A stretch of 13,108 nucleotides of DNA from Bifidobacterium sp. UBA744 (GTDB taxonomy: Bacteria; Actinomycetota; Actinomycetes; Actinomycetales; Bifidobacteriaceae), in NCBI GenBank assembly GCA_002298605.1, contig DBKS01000005.1:582-13689 (forward strand). Direction: 5' to 3'. Positions within the stretch are counted from its first letter, which is position 1; each line of letters opens with the position of its first letter. Positions 1-6,732 of this stretch are shown piece by piece. Both the position numbers and the translations under genes were made by a program. The notes under the pieces were generated by a model, which saw only the letters and a program-made list of their open reading frames with translations, was not told where the DNA came from and ran no database searches.

Positions 1-225
1 CTTGATTCCGAGGCCGCATCGCCTGAGGCAAGTCAATCCGTTGATCCATGCGATGCTCCGCTCGTCGAAGATGCGGCGGTTGTTCTGATCCCGCTCGACT
101 CCCGGCACGAGCCCGGAATCGCAGTAGAACTTCAGCGCTTCATAGTTCGTGCCGGTCAATTCGCAGGTCTGCCTCATCGTATAGGTCTGAGTGTCTGTGC
201 GGGATGATGTCGTCGCGGTTGTCAT
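1..225 (-). CDS. MerR-family transcriptional regulator, N-terminal part (runs off the left edge)
   Basis: Reading the minus strand from ATG at 225 gives 75 uninterrupted codons up to the window edge. AAGGAGG lies 6 nt upstream of the ATG, which fixes the start. After about 14 Thr/Ser-rich residues comes a MerR winged-helix DNA-binding domain. It starts at YTMRQTCELTG (15-25, helix-turn-helix). It continues with EALKFYCDSGLVPG (29-42), matching the family pattern of aromatic-Tyr then GL(V/L)P. Next is the wing, RDQNNRRIFDE (45-55), and the recognition of the second helix pair ends at LRRCGLGIK (67-75). The effector domain lies outside the window, so the signal is unknown. Cysteines at 21, 35, 66 and 70 sit unusually inside the DNA-binding domain. 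The family normally binds as a dimer between the -35 and -10 of its target promoter. The family call is secure; the target is unknown. Confidence 0.85.
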   Translation of the reverse strand, partial: MTTATTSSRTDTQTYTMRQTCELTGTNYEALKFYCDSGLVPGVERDQNNRRIFDERSIAWINGLTCLRRCGLGIK

Positions 226-632
226 ATGCGGCCTCCTTGCGGATGATGCGCGTTGGAACGTTCTGCGGTGTCGCTGGAGAGAAGTTTGGTCTGGCCGCAG
301 TGCTTTTGATTGCGTCTAGCGTGGCATGTTTCCGATTGCATTCACCGGTGGCTCCGGATGATACGAATCCCTGCGCTGATTCCAGGCGTCGAGGCCGATG
401 CCGCCTGGATCCGTACTGATTTGAACGCTTCGACCGGACTGCGGTTCCATGCAGCGTTCGGAGATGAATATTCGTTGCGTCGCCAGCGCATCAACACCAC
501 TGTCATTAGTCCGGAGACCATGGGGCGATTCAAACGATATTGTCTGGCGTCACCATTACGCGGCGTTTGGCAGCGGCCGTCTATTCGCGCGGAACGATAC
601 GACGCTGGGTATATGGGGAGAGTCGGGTGCGA
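226..632. other. 407-bp gap with no supportable gene
   Basis: This gap lies between the end of the deformylase gene and the start of the MerR gene, both on the minus strand. Open frames on either strand lack a ribosome binding site and look like no protein family. The only structure I see is an inverted repeat, CCAGGCG at 382-388 and CGCCTGG at 402-408 (7-bp stem, 13-nt loop, no T run). It could be a weak terminator for the deformylase transcript. An 8-bp palindrome, GAACGTTC, lies at 256-263, about 30 bp upstream of the MerR start, in a plausible place for an operator, but it is too short to stress. Confidence 0.5.
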
Positions 633-1058
633 TCAGATGATCACGCCGTCGCAATGGTCGATCTCGTGCTGGACGATCTGCGCGGTGAAGCCGGTGAACG
701 CGGCATGGCGTTCGCGGAACCTACGGTCCATATAATCCACTTCGATGCGCTGGTAGCGCAACGTGCGGCGCTCGTCGTTGAGCGACAGGCATCCTTCGGA
801 GGTATCGTAAGCACCATCCTGCGCGGTGATGCGCGGATTGAACATGAGTGTGATGCGGCCGCCCAGATCCTCGTCCACGAACGCGATGATGCGTTTGGGC
901 ACGCCGATCATGTTCGCGGCCATGCCCACGCAGCCGTTGCGGTGCGCGTCGAGCGTATCCTTCAGATCCTGCGCCACGGCAAGATCGGCCTCGGTGTTCC
1001 GCGCCTCCTCGGACGGTTGGCTCAGAAACGGTATCGCTGTCGTAATCGGGCGCTGCAT
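633..1058 (-). CDS. def: Peptide deformylase, short form
   Basis: A metal-dependent hydrolase that removes the N-formyl group from the initiator methionine of new proteins in the cytoplasm. The protein is 141 residues, shorter than the roughly 170 of E. coli Def. All three family motifs are present. Motif 1 is GCVGMAAN at 42-49. Motif 2 is EGCLS at 88-92, with Cys90 as a metal ligand. Motif 3 is HEIDH at 131-135, with two His ligands and the catalytic Glu. Motif 1 carries Asn where the classic GxGLAAxQ has Gln, a variant I associate with a short deformylase subgroup common in Firmicutes. The start at 1058 is chosen over an upstream ATG at 1115 because AAAGGAG sits 6 nt before it. The gene is divergent from the ribD-like gene. 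The short form may be a second deformylase; whether the genome has another cannot be seen here. Confidence 0.9.
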   Translation of the reverse strand: MQRPITTAIPFLSQPSEEARNTEADLAVAQDLKDTLDAHRNGCVGMAANMIGVPKRIIAFVDEDLGGRITLMFNPRITAQDGAYDTSEGCLSLNDERRTLRYQRIEVDYMDRRFRERHAAFTGFTAQIVQHEIDHCDGVII

Positions 1059-1099
1059 GGCCGGCTCCTTTCCCCGTGACTTTCCGCGCGAACGCATGG

Positions 1100-1152
1100 C
1101 GTGCGGACGGAACATGTGTCATATCGTATAACCAGGGCGGTAAAGTGCCTGC
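1100..1152. promoter_or_regulatory. Shared divergent promoter region of def and the ribD-like gene
   Basis: The 94 bp between the two divergent starts (1058 and 1153) must hold both promoters. On the plus strand TATAAC at 1127-1132 is a reasonable -10 for the ribD-like gene. It would give a leader of only about 13 nt. The same AT-rich patch on the minus strand reads TATACG and TATGAC, possible -10 boxes for def. No convincing -35 is visible for either, so the assignment is tentative. Confidence 0.35.
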
Positions 1153-1959
1153 ATGACGACGAATGCGGTGATAGGGACGGGTGGTTCCTACGACGGGTAC
1201 ATGGCGATGGCGCTTGATCTGGCTCGAAACGGCGTTGGCTGGGCGGATCCGAATCCGCTCGTCGGCGCGGTGGTGGTGCGAGACGGCGAGATTCTCGCCA
1301 CTGGCTACCATGACCGCTATCGCGGCCCGCATGCGGAACGTATGGCATTCGACTACGCCGATACCCATGGCATCGATCTGACCGGAGCCACGATCGTCGA
1401 CACACTCGAACCATGCTGCCATGTCGGATCGCAACCGGCCTGCACCGATCTGATCATCGCACATGGAATCGCGCGGGTGGTGGTCGGCTCCATCGATCCC
1501 AATCCGATTGTGGCGGGCAACGGCCTGCGCATCCTCGAACAAGCGGGGACCGAGGTGGTGCGTGATGTGATGCGCGCCGAATGCGATGCCATCAACGCGC
1601 CGTTCTTCCATTACATCACCACAGGCTTGCCGTACCTTGTCGACGGACGGCGGCGAGAAGGGGAAAACCGCGCCGATTACGAGACTCGACGGCGACGCTT
1701 ATACTCCACCTATGCCGCGGTGCTTGCGGAAGGCGAACCGAACGTTTCCATTGCCCGGCTGGTGGCGTGCTTTGACGGGCCGGTGCAGTCGGTTGCGCAG
1801 GGCGCGGTGACGATAGACGGGCATCGGCCGCTGTATCTTGATGCGACCGCGCTCGCAGGCAGGGACCCGTATGACTTGTTGCGCGAATTAGGCAGGCGCA
1901 AAATCGACAGCCTTATCGTTGAAGATGCGCTGTGGCTGGGACGGTTGGGAATGTTATGA
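1153..1959 (+). CDS. RibD-type pyrimidine deaminase with a degenerate reductase domain
   Basis: Residues 13-150 form a complete deaminase domain of the RibD family, which deaminates the diaminopyrimidine intermediate of riboflavin synthesis. It shows YMAMALDLA (16-24) and DPNPLVGAVVV (32-42). The zinc site is intact: His60-Ala-Glu62, Cys88 and Cys97 in the pattern PCC..x..PxC, with the same 9-residue Cys spacing as classic RibD. Normal RibD is about 360 residues and carries a C-terminal NADPH-dependent reductase. Here only about 100 residues follow (166-268) and the reductase Lys-x-Ala-x-SLDG signature is missing. Only faint echoes remain, such as DPYDLLRELG then IDSLIVED near the end. The start at 1153 has a weak ribosome binding site, but it keeps the conserved residues before YM. 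The next ATG, at 1201, would remove them. No other rib gene is present. A true role in riboflavin synthesis is uncertain; a salvage or repurposed deaminase is possible. Confidence 0.8.
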   Translation: MTTNAVIGTGGSYDGYMAMALDLARNGVGWADPNPLVGAVVVRDGEILATGYHDRYRGPHAERMAFDYADTHGIDLTGATIVDTLEPCCHVGSQPACTDLIIAHGIARVVVGSIDPNPIVAGNGLRILEQAGTEVVRDVMRAECDAINAPFFHYITTGLPYLVDGRRREGENRADYETRRRRLYSTYAAVLAEGEPNVSIARLVACFDGPVQSVAQGAVTIDGHRPLYLDATALAGRDPYDLLRELGRRKIDSLIVEDALWLGRLGML

Positions 1960-1966
1960 TCCCGTT

Positions 1967-2479
1967 GTGCGATTGATGGAACCATGGCTGGGTGATCCGG
2001 AACGGGTGTATGCGCTGTTCGGGAGGTTTCCCGCGGATGAGAACGGATTTGAGAATCCTGCGGCGGGCATGAGCAAGGCAGCTTTCGCCGATTATGTGCG
2101 GGGTCTGAAAAACGAGGCCGCCGGCATCGGTCTCAAGCCCGGATGGGTATCCGCCACCAAATACATCCTCATGAACGATCGAGGCGATTATGTCGGCATC
2201 TTCAATTTGCGGCACAGGCTCAACGACGCATTGCAGGAAGGCGCGGGGCACATCGGATACGGCATTGCCCCGGAATGGCGTGGCCGCGGATACGCCACCG
2301 AAGGATTGCGGCTAGCGCTCATCAAGGCACGCGACGAATTCGGCATCACGGAGGCGTATCTGTCGGTGCATAAGAGCAATCCCGCGTCCTTGGCCGTTCA
2401 GCGCCACTTCGGCGCCCGCATCGACCATGAGCCGGACGCCGAGTATTTCACGCGCATCGACACCACGGCCATTGCCTAA
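1967..2479 (+). CDS. GNAT-family N-acetyltransferase
   Basis: A member of the GCN5-related acetyltransferases, which move acetyl from acetyl-CoA to an amine on a small molecule or protein. The acetyl-CoA loop is clear: GHIGYGIAPEW, then RGRGYAT at residues 105-111, matching Q/RxxGxG/A. It is followed by the usual helix and by a strand-helix with HKSNPASLAVQRHFGA, where Asn would contact CoA. The earlier segment GLKPGWVSAT (55-64) is typical of a GNAT subgroup of about 170 residues. The GTG start 7 nt after the ribD-like stop begins with VRLMEP, which is where this subgroup normally begins. ATG at 1976, or a start at 1919 overlapping ribD, cannot be excluded because no strong ribosome binding site is seen. 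It is probably cotranscribed with the ribD-like gene. The substrate is unknown. Confidence 0.85.
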   Translation: MRLMEPWLGDPERVYALFGRFPADENGFENPAAGMSKAAFADYVRGLKNEAAGIGLKPGWVSATKYILMNDRGDYVGIFNLRHRLNDALQEGAGHIGYGIAPEWRGRGYATEGLRLALIKARDEFGITEAYLSVHKSNPASLAVQRHFGARIDHEPDAEYFTRIDTTAIA

Positions 2480-2518
2480 ACGTGGTGCATAAAACGTTCG
2501 GTGCCCGGATCGAGTGGC

Positions 2519-2570
2519 ATGACGATGCGGCCGCCGGATCCCCGTTCACGAACGCGACGATGCGCTTGCG
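2519..2570 (-). pseudogene. Relic fragment of a peptide deformylase gene
   Basis: Positions 2524-2570 match 852-899 of the intact def gene at 41 of 47 aligned bases with a single-base gap. The minus-strand translation begins KRIVAFVNGDP. After a one-base frameshift it continues GGRIVM, corresponding to KRIIAFVDEDL and GGRIT (residues 55-70 of the intact protein). Nothing else of def is recognisable on either side: one side runs straight into the DUF47 stop at 2579, the other into the GNAT 3' end. It is a dead fragment of a second def copy or of a rearrangement, not a functional gene. Confidence 0.7.
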
Positions 2571-2577
2571 TTCGTCG
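2555..2577 (-). terminator. Possible hairpin just past the DUF47 stop
   Basis: CGACGA at 2555-2560 pairs with TCGTCG at 2572-2577 around an 11-nt loop, directly after the DUF47 stop codon on the minus strand. There is no T run. It overlaps the deformylase relic, so the pairing may be accidental. It is the only hairpin between two convergent transcripts (GNAT and pit-DUF47), where a terminator is expected. Confidence 0.35.
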
Positions 2578-2578
2578 G

Positions 2579-3202
2579 TCAGCTGTTCTTCATGACGATG
2601 TTATCGATGACGTCGGCCACCTCCTCGCAGGCGTCGAGGCACTCCTCGAGCTGCGAGTACACCTCGTGCCAGGCGAACACCTGCATCGGATCGTCGCAGG
2701 TGGTGTGCAGCGTGCGCATGGCTTCGACGAACAGCGCATCGGCCTCCTGCTCGATGTGGTTGATGTCAAACACGAGATTGCGCAGTTTCTTCTGCTTTTT
2801 GAACTGCCGCATCAGGGCCACGAGCTCCGCCATGGTCGTGCAGGATTTTCCCAGCAGGTCAACCATGCCGAGCGCTTCGGGACGCATCCCAAGGACGTTG
2901 TCGTAATACATCCGGTGCAGCACGCCTTCGATTTCATCGGTTACGTCGTCGAGGCGAGCGCTCAGCTCGGCGACGTCCTCCCGGTCGATGGGCGTGATGA
3001 ACGCGGTGACCAGGGCGTCCACCAAACCGTGGCGCACGTCGTCGGCGGCCTGCTCGATCCCGTGCATGCGGGTGATCTGTTCCCTGAGCTCCTCGGGCTT
3101 GAAATCATGCATCAGGTCGTTGAGCATGGTGGCGGCCTTGAGGGCGTATTGGGCGCTTTGGTCGAAGGAATCAAAGTAAAAAGAGTCCTTGATTTTTGCC
3201 AT
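2579..3202 (-). CDS. DUF47 / PhoU-like phosphate transport accessory protein
   Basis: A 207-residue all-helical cytoplasmic protein of the DUF47 family (PhoU-like), the usual partner of Pit phosphate transporters, thought to modulate their activity. Family signs include a metal-binding-type helix MHGIEQAADDVRH (46-58), the hallmark FITPIDREDV (about 68-77) and a second helix INHIEQEAD. The end has acidic, regularly spaced residues: LEECLDACEEVADVIDNIV. The length is normal for the family (about 205-215). The start at 3202 is an ATG with AAAGGAA 10 nt upstream, 20 bp after the pit stop, so the two genes form an operon. Confidence 0.9.
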   Translation of the reverse strand: MAKIKDSFYFDSFDQSAQYALKAATMLNDLMHDFKPEELREQITRMHGIEQAADDVRHGLVDALVTAFITPIDREDVAELSARLDDVTDEIEGVLHRMYYDNVLGMRPEALGMVDLLGKSCTTMAELVALMRQFKKQKKLRNLVFDINHIEQEADALFVEAMRTLHTTCDDPMQVFAWHEVYSQLEECLDACEEVADVIDNIVMKNS

Positions 3203-3222
3203 CGGGGGATTGTTTCCTTTCG

Positions 3223-4275
3223 CTAGAACACCAGAATGAAGAGTTTGGCCATGGCAAAACTGATCAGGCCGCAGCCGGGGAATGTGAACACCCAGGTGAG
3301 CATCATGTCTTTGACGACGCCGAAATTGATGGCCGACAGGCGCTTGACGGCGCCGACGCCCATAATCGCGCTGGTTTTGGTGTGCGTGGTGGACACGGGG
3401 ATGCCGAGCATCGTCATGAGCATAAGGCAGACGGCGCTTGAAAGATCGGCGGAGAACCCCTGGTATTTCTCGAGCTTGACCATGTCCTGGCCCACGGATT
3501 TGATGATGCGCTCGCCGCCCACGCTGGTGCCCAAGCCCATGATGACGCTGCACAGCAGCATCAGCCATACCGGGATCACCACGCCGGACGCCCCGGTCTG
3601 TCCGCTGCAGAACGCCATGCCGAGGAACAGCACGCCGATGAATTTCTGCCCGTCCTGAGCGCCGTGCATGAAGCTCATGGCCGCGGCGCCTGCGATCTGC
3701 GCGTATCGGAAGAAGCCGTTGGCCCGGCGGCGGTCGAGTCCGGCGCACAGGAGCGTGACGATGTTGCAGACCAGCCATCCGATGACGAAGCCGAACAGCA
3801 GGCTGGCGACCAGGCCGTAGATCACTTTGACCCATTCGTTCATGTTGATGCCGGCCACGCCGTTTTGGATCGCGATCGCCGCGCCCGACAATCCGGCGAT
3901 GAGGCTGTGGCTTTCGGAGGTGGGAATGCCGAATCGCGCCGCGACGACGCTGTAGATCACGATGGAGAACAGGGCCGCGCACAGCGCGATCAGTGCGGAT
4001 TGGCTGTCCGCGCCGAAATCGACCATATTGGAGATCGTCGATGCGACCGACGCGTTGATCTGCGTCATGATCAGCACGCCGAGGAAATTGAATACGGCCG
4101 CCATGATCACCGCGGAACGCACCTTCATGCACCGGGTCGTCACGCAGGTGGCGATGGCGTTGGGGGCGTCGGTCCAGCCGTTGACGAAAATCACGCCAAG
4201 GGTCAGCGCCGTGGTCAGCATCAGTGCCGGGCTTGCAAGCATTTGCTGAATGAAATGCGTCATCGTCACGTCCAA
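3223..4275 (-). CDS. pit: Inorganic phosphate transporter, Pit (PHO-4) family
   Basis: A 350-residue integral membrane permease that takes up inorganic phosphate (as metal phosphate) coupled to cation flow. Both PHO-4 signature repeats are present. The N-terminal half has NGWTDAPNAIAT near residues 32-43 and GIPTSESHSLIAGLSG near 115-130. The C-terminal half has SFMHGAQDGQKFIGV and GIPVSTTHTKTSAIMGVG. About ten hydrophobic segments span the rest. The start is uncertain. TTG at 4275 is 14 nt after GAGGAG; GTG at 4269 and ATG at 4263 follow in frame with no better ribosome binding site. All three keep the whole transporter core. It is first in an operon with the DUF47 gene. Three direct PHO-box-like repeats lie 34-62 bp upstream of this start. 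Confidence 0.92.
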   Translation of the reverse strand: MDVTMTHFIQQMLASPALMLTTALTLGVIFVNGWTDAPNAIATCVTTRCMKVRSAVIMAAVFNFLGVLIMTQINASVASTISNMVDFGADSQSALIALCAALFSIVIYSVVAARFGIPTSESHSLIAGLSGAAIAIQNGVAGINMNEWVKVIYGLVASLLFGFVIGWLVCNIVTLLCAGLDRRRANGFFRYAQIAGAAAMSFMHGAQDGQKFIGVLFLGMAFCSGQTGASGVVIPVWLMLLCSVIMGLGTSVGGERIIKSVGQDMVKLEKYQGFSADLSSAVCLMLMTMLGIPVSTTHTKTSAIMGVGAVKRLSAINFGVVKDMMLTWVFTFPGCGLISFAMAKLFILVF

Positions 4276-4308
4276 GGCGTCGTCTCACACTCCTCGTTCC
4301 TCATCGTT

Positions 4309-4337
4309 GAACACCTAGAGTTTACCTGACGTTCACC
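4309..4337. promoter_or_regulatory. PHO-box-like triple direct repeat upstream of pit
   Basis: Three 7-mers spaced exactly 11 bp apart on the plus strand: GAACACC (4309-4315), GTTTACC (4320-4326) and GTTCACC (4331-4337). The last is identical to, and the first two are close to, the GTTCACC unit of the 11-nt direct repeats bound by PhoP in Streptomyces. A TAAACT hexamer on the minus strand (4319-4324) overlaps the array and might be the pit -10. The site could therefore activate or repress. Control of phosphate uptake by PhoP is an inference from position and match. Confidence 0.6.
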
Positions 4338-4342
4338 GAAGA

Positions 4343-4354
4343 AACTACGTAGTT
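4343..4354. promoter_or_regulatory. 12-bp perfect palindrome AACTACGTAGTT
   Basis: A perfect 12-bp palindrome begins 6 bp from the last PHO-box-like repeat, on the far side from pit. It has the form of a binding site for a dimeric regulator. No T run follows it, so it is unlikely to be a terminator for the HD gene. The cognate protein is unknown. Confidence 0.35.
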
Positions 4355-4453
4355 ATCGGAGGAGATGGCGAGTGTCGCGAAATTGATGCCGGTTTCGGGC
4401 GGTATCGATGGGATGGTGGAGAGGGGGAGAAGAGAGAGGAGGCCCGATCGCGG

Positions 4454-5137
4454 TTAGCGCATGATCGCGTCACGTCCGCGCCGCAGCGCCAGCAGTGTGC
4501 GATACGCTCCGGAACGAACCGGTCCGATGCCGTCGATCATGGGATCGGCCGACGACATAGGACGGGTCGCTCCCATCGAGGGGATGATGGGCAACGCCTC
4601 GCGGTCCTCCAGCTCTCGGCCGCCGCGGAAACGGTCGAGGTTCACGGCTTCCGACGTGGCGCAGATCTTGTCGCTGAGCGACACCAGCCAGCCCTCGGGA
4701 TATTTCGGCGGCACATTGGTGAGCGGATACATGTGATTGGTCAGGGAGTCGGCCACCACGTCATTGACAATGGCCTCTCCGAAGTCGCGCATGGCGTTCA
4801 GGCAGGCGATGCGTCCGTGGGTGAACCCGTGCAGGCGATGCCATTCCGCATTGTCATGCCAGTCATAGAGAAAGTAGTCATGCAACAGGGCGGAGACGAC
4901 GAGATCGCGCATATCCACTCTGTGGTCGAGATTGAAGCGGTTCACCAGACGCACGGCCCGCTGCGCCACCGCCATGGAATGCTCGAAGGTGGTGGTGGTG
5001 CCATGCTGGACATATCGCTTTTCGGATTGCATGCCATCGGACTCGATGATGTCCTCGCCATATTCCAATACCGTGAGACCCGCATCCGAAGCCGAGTCGA
5101 TGTCAAAATCCACGTTCGTGATCAAGGGTGCGTCCAA
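4454..5137 (-). CDS. HD-domain phosphohydrolase
   Basis: A 227-residue cytoplasmic protein of the HD superfamily, metal-dependent phosphohydrolases acting on nucleotides or similar phosphates. The metal ligands are visible in order: His53 in FEHSMAVAQ, His86-Asp87 in ALLHDYFLYDWH, His135 in LTNHMYP and Asp156 in VSLSDKICATSE. The segment TVLEYGEDI near the N-terminus and HRLHGFTHG in the middle fit a stand-alone HD subgroup annotated only as HD domain protein. I chose TTG at 5137 because GAGGAG lies 5 nt upstream. An in-frame ATG at 5197 would add 20 residues but has no ribosome binding site and uses codons rare for this genome. The gene is divergent from the cyclopropane synthase. The substrate is unknown. 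Confidence 0.82.
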   Translation of the reverse strand: MDAPLITNVDFDIDSASDAGLTVLEYGEDIIESDGMQSEKRYVQHGTTTTFEHSMAVAQRAVRLVNRFNLDHRVDMRDLVVSALLHDYFLYDWHDNAEWHRLHGFTHGRIACLNAMRDFGEAIVNDVVADSLTNHMYPLTNVPPKYPEGWLVSLSDKICATSEAVNLDRFRGGRELEDREALPIIPSMGATRPMSSADPMIDGIGPVRSGAYRTLLALRRGRDAIMR

Positions 5138-5306
5138 TCCTGCTCCTCGCCATGCCTTCCAACCATCGCCCAGCATAGCCAATGTGCTCGTCAACATTCC
5201 CGGGAGTCCCCGTGCACACCGACGCAATCGCCCGTTGTACGCGCCCCTCCGTCTGCCGGTCAGTGGTCCGCCAGGGCATTGGAAACGGACTAAGCTGTTA
5301 TCGGTG

Positions 5307-5315
5307 TGGTATACA
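5307..5315 (+). promoter_or_regulatory. Extended -10 promoter for the cyclopropane synthase gene
   Basis: TGGTATACA is an extended -10 (TG, one base, TATACA at 5310-5315). It would start transcription near 5322, giving a leader of about 22 nt that carries the ribosome binding site. No good -35 lies 16-18 bp upstream, which the TG extension could compensate. Confidence 0.5.
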
Positions 5316-5343
5316 TTCCGCGCTTCATGAAAGGGGTGGCCCT

Positions 5344-6648
5344 ATGGCCAATGGAAAATCGATGACGGTGGGCGAGATGCTGGCCATGTTCCTCGCTCCT
5401 CAGACGCCAATTCGCATGGATGCCTTTGACGGGTCGTATTTCGGCTCACCGTCCGCCGACCTGCATCTTCGCATCACCAGTCCGAACTGCATCTACCAAT
5501 TGGCGGCCCATCCCAACGAGATCGGCGCCGTGCGGGCATATGTGCTGGGCGATTTGGACGTGGATGGCATCAGCTATGCCAATCCGTATCCCGTGCTGCG
5601 TGGGTTGCTGGACCTCGCCTCATACGTGCGCAGGCCGTCGCCGTCCGAGCTGGCGCGCTTGGCCGCCGCCGTGCTCAGCCATGGATTCCACAGGCCGCCG
5701 GTGCCGCAAACCGAAGGGCCCAGCAAGTTTGCGCGCATGAAGCGCGGGCTCATGCCGCATACGGAGAAGGCCGATTCGGAGACGGTGAGCTTCCATTACG
5801 ACATGTCGAACGAGTTCTACGCCGATTTTCTCGGGCCCTCCATGACCTACACCTGCGCGGTGTTCGACGATGAGGCCATGAGCCTCGAGGACGCACAAGC
5901 GAACAAGCTGCGCCTGATTCTCGACAAGCTGGGGCTTCAGCCGGGGCAGCGGCTGCTGGACATCGGCTGCGGCTGGGGCTCCATGGTGATTGCCGCCGCC
6001 CGCCGCGGCATCAAGGCGCTTGGCGTGACCCTGTCTCGCGAACAGGCGGATTGGGCCAACGAATGGATCGCCCGCGAGGGCCTGCAGGACTTGGCCGAGG
6101 TGCGCGTGCAGGATTATCGCGAGGTGCCGGAACGCGACTTCGACGGCATCTGCTCGATCGGCATGATGGAGCATGTGGGCGTCAAGAACTACCAAAGTTA
6201 TTTCGAGGAGATGTTCAAGCTGCTCAAGCCCATGGGCAGGCTGCTGAACCACCAGATCACCATCAGCCACGACAAACCGGATGGCAGGCCCGGCCAGGAC
6301 GAATTCCTCGACCGGTACATCTTCCCGGACGGTGATCTGGGAGCCCCAGGCTTCATCGAAAGCTGCATCCATGACGCGGGCTTCAACCTGGTGCATCAGG
6401 AGAATCTGCGCCAGCATTACGCGCTGACCCTGCATCATTGGTGCGAGAATCTCGAGGCGAATTGGGATGACGCGGTCCGGCAGGTTGGATTCGAACGGGC
6501 CAAGGTGTGGGGGCTGTACATGGCCGCCTGCGCCCTCAACTTCGAGATCGACGGCATCCAGATCCATCAGTTCCTGGCCGTCAAGCCCGATCGTGTGGGG
6601 CATCCGGATGGCAAATGGTATCCGCTGCGTCCATGGTGGCGGGCCTGA
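5344..6648 (+). CDS. cfa: Cyclopropane-fatty-acyl-phospholipid synthase family methyltransferase
   Basis: A 434-residue SAM-dependent enzyme that adds a methylene bridge to the double bond of unsaturated acyl chains in membrane phospholipids, usually in stationary phase or acid stress. Residues 1-130 form the N-terminal lipid-binding region. The methyltransferase fold follows, with HYDMSNEFYADFLGPSM before it and the SAM loop LLDIGCGWG at 204-212. Residues matching the bicarbonate site of E. coli Cfa are all present: Cys171 in TYTCAVF, Glu276 in MMEHVG, His303 and Ile305 in NHQI, and Tyr359 in RQHYALTL. The start at 5344 has AAAGGGG 7 nt upstream, and longer in-frame extensions have no such site. 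The gene stands alone, convergent with the SDR gene. Confidence 0.92.
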   Translation: MANGKSMTVGEMLAMFLAPQTPIRMDAFDGSYFGSPSADLHLRITSPNCIYQLAAHPNEIGAVRAYVLGDLDVDGISYANPYPVLRGLLDLASYVRRPSPSELARLAAAVLSHGFHRPPVPQTEGPSKFARMKRGLMPHTEKADSETVSFHYDMSNEFYADFLGPSMTYTCAVFDDEAMSLEDAQANKLRLILDKLGLQPGQRLLDIGCGWGSMVIAAARRGIKALGVTLSREQADWANEWIAREGLQDLAEVRVQDYREVPERDFDGICSIGMMEHVGVKNYQSYFEEMFKLLKPMGRLLNHQITISHDKPDGRPGQDEFLDRYIFPDGDLGAPGFIESCIHDAGFNLVHQENLRQHYALTLHHWCENLEANWDDAVRQVGFERAKVWGLYMAACALNFEIDGIQIHQFLAVKPDRVGHPDGKWYPLRPWWRA

Positions 6649-6684
6649 ACGATACGCCCCGGTCTGGTGCGCCACGGCCGTGAT

Positions 6685-6719
6685 CCGTTCGGCGGCTGGC
6701 TGATGATGCCGCCGAACGG
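6685..6719. terminator. Strong hairpin between convergent cfa and SDR genes
   Basis: Arms at 6685-6696 (CCGTTCGGCGGC) and 6708-6719 pair perfectly over 12 bp around an 11-nt loop, and GAT/ATC flanks extend it past a one-base bulge. There is no T run, as is common for high-GC actinobacteria. It is symmetrical enough to serve both transcripts, lying 36 bp past the cfa stop and 14 bp past the SDR stop. Confidence 0.8.
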
Positions 6720-6732
6720 GATCGCTCGGCCA

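Noticed and set aside
310..735. Plus-strand open frame of 141 codons
   Set aside because: No ribosome binding site, no family resemblance, and its last 100 bp are antisense to the deformylase gene.
4418..4442. 25-nt pure purine run just past the HD gene
   Set aside because: Could affect transcript ending, but there is no hairpin beside it and such runs are common; nothing supports a function.
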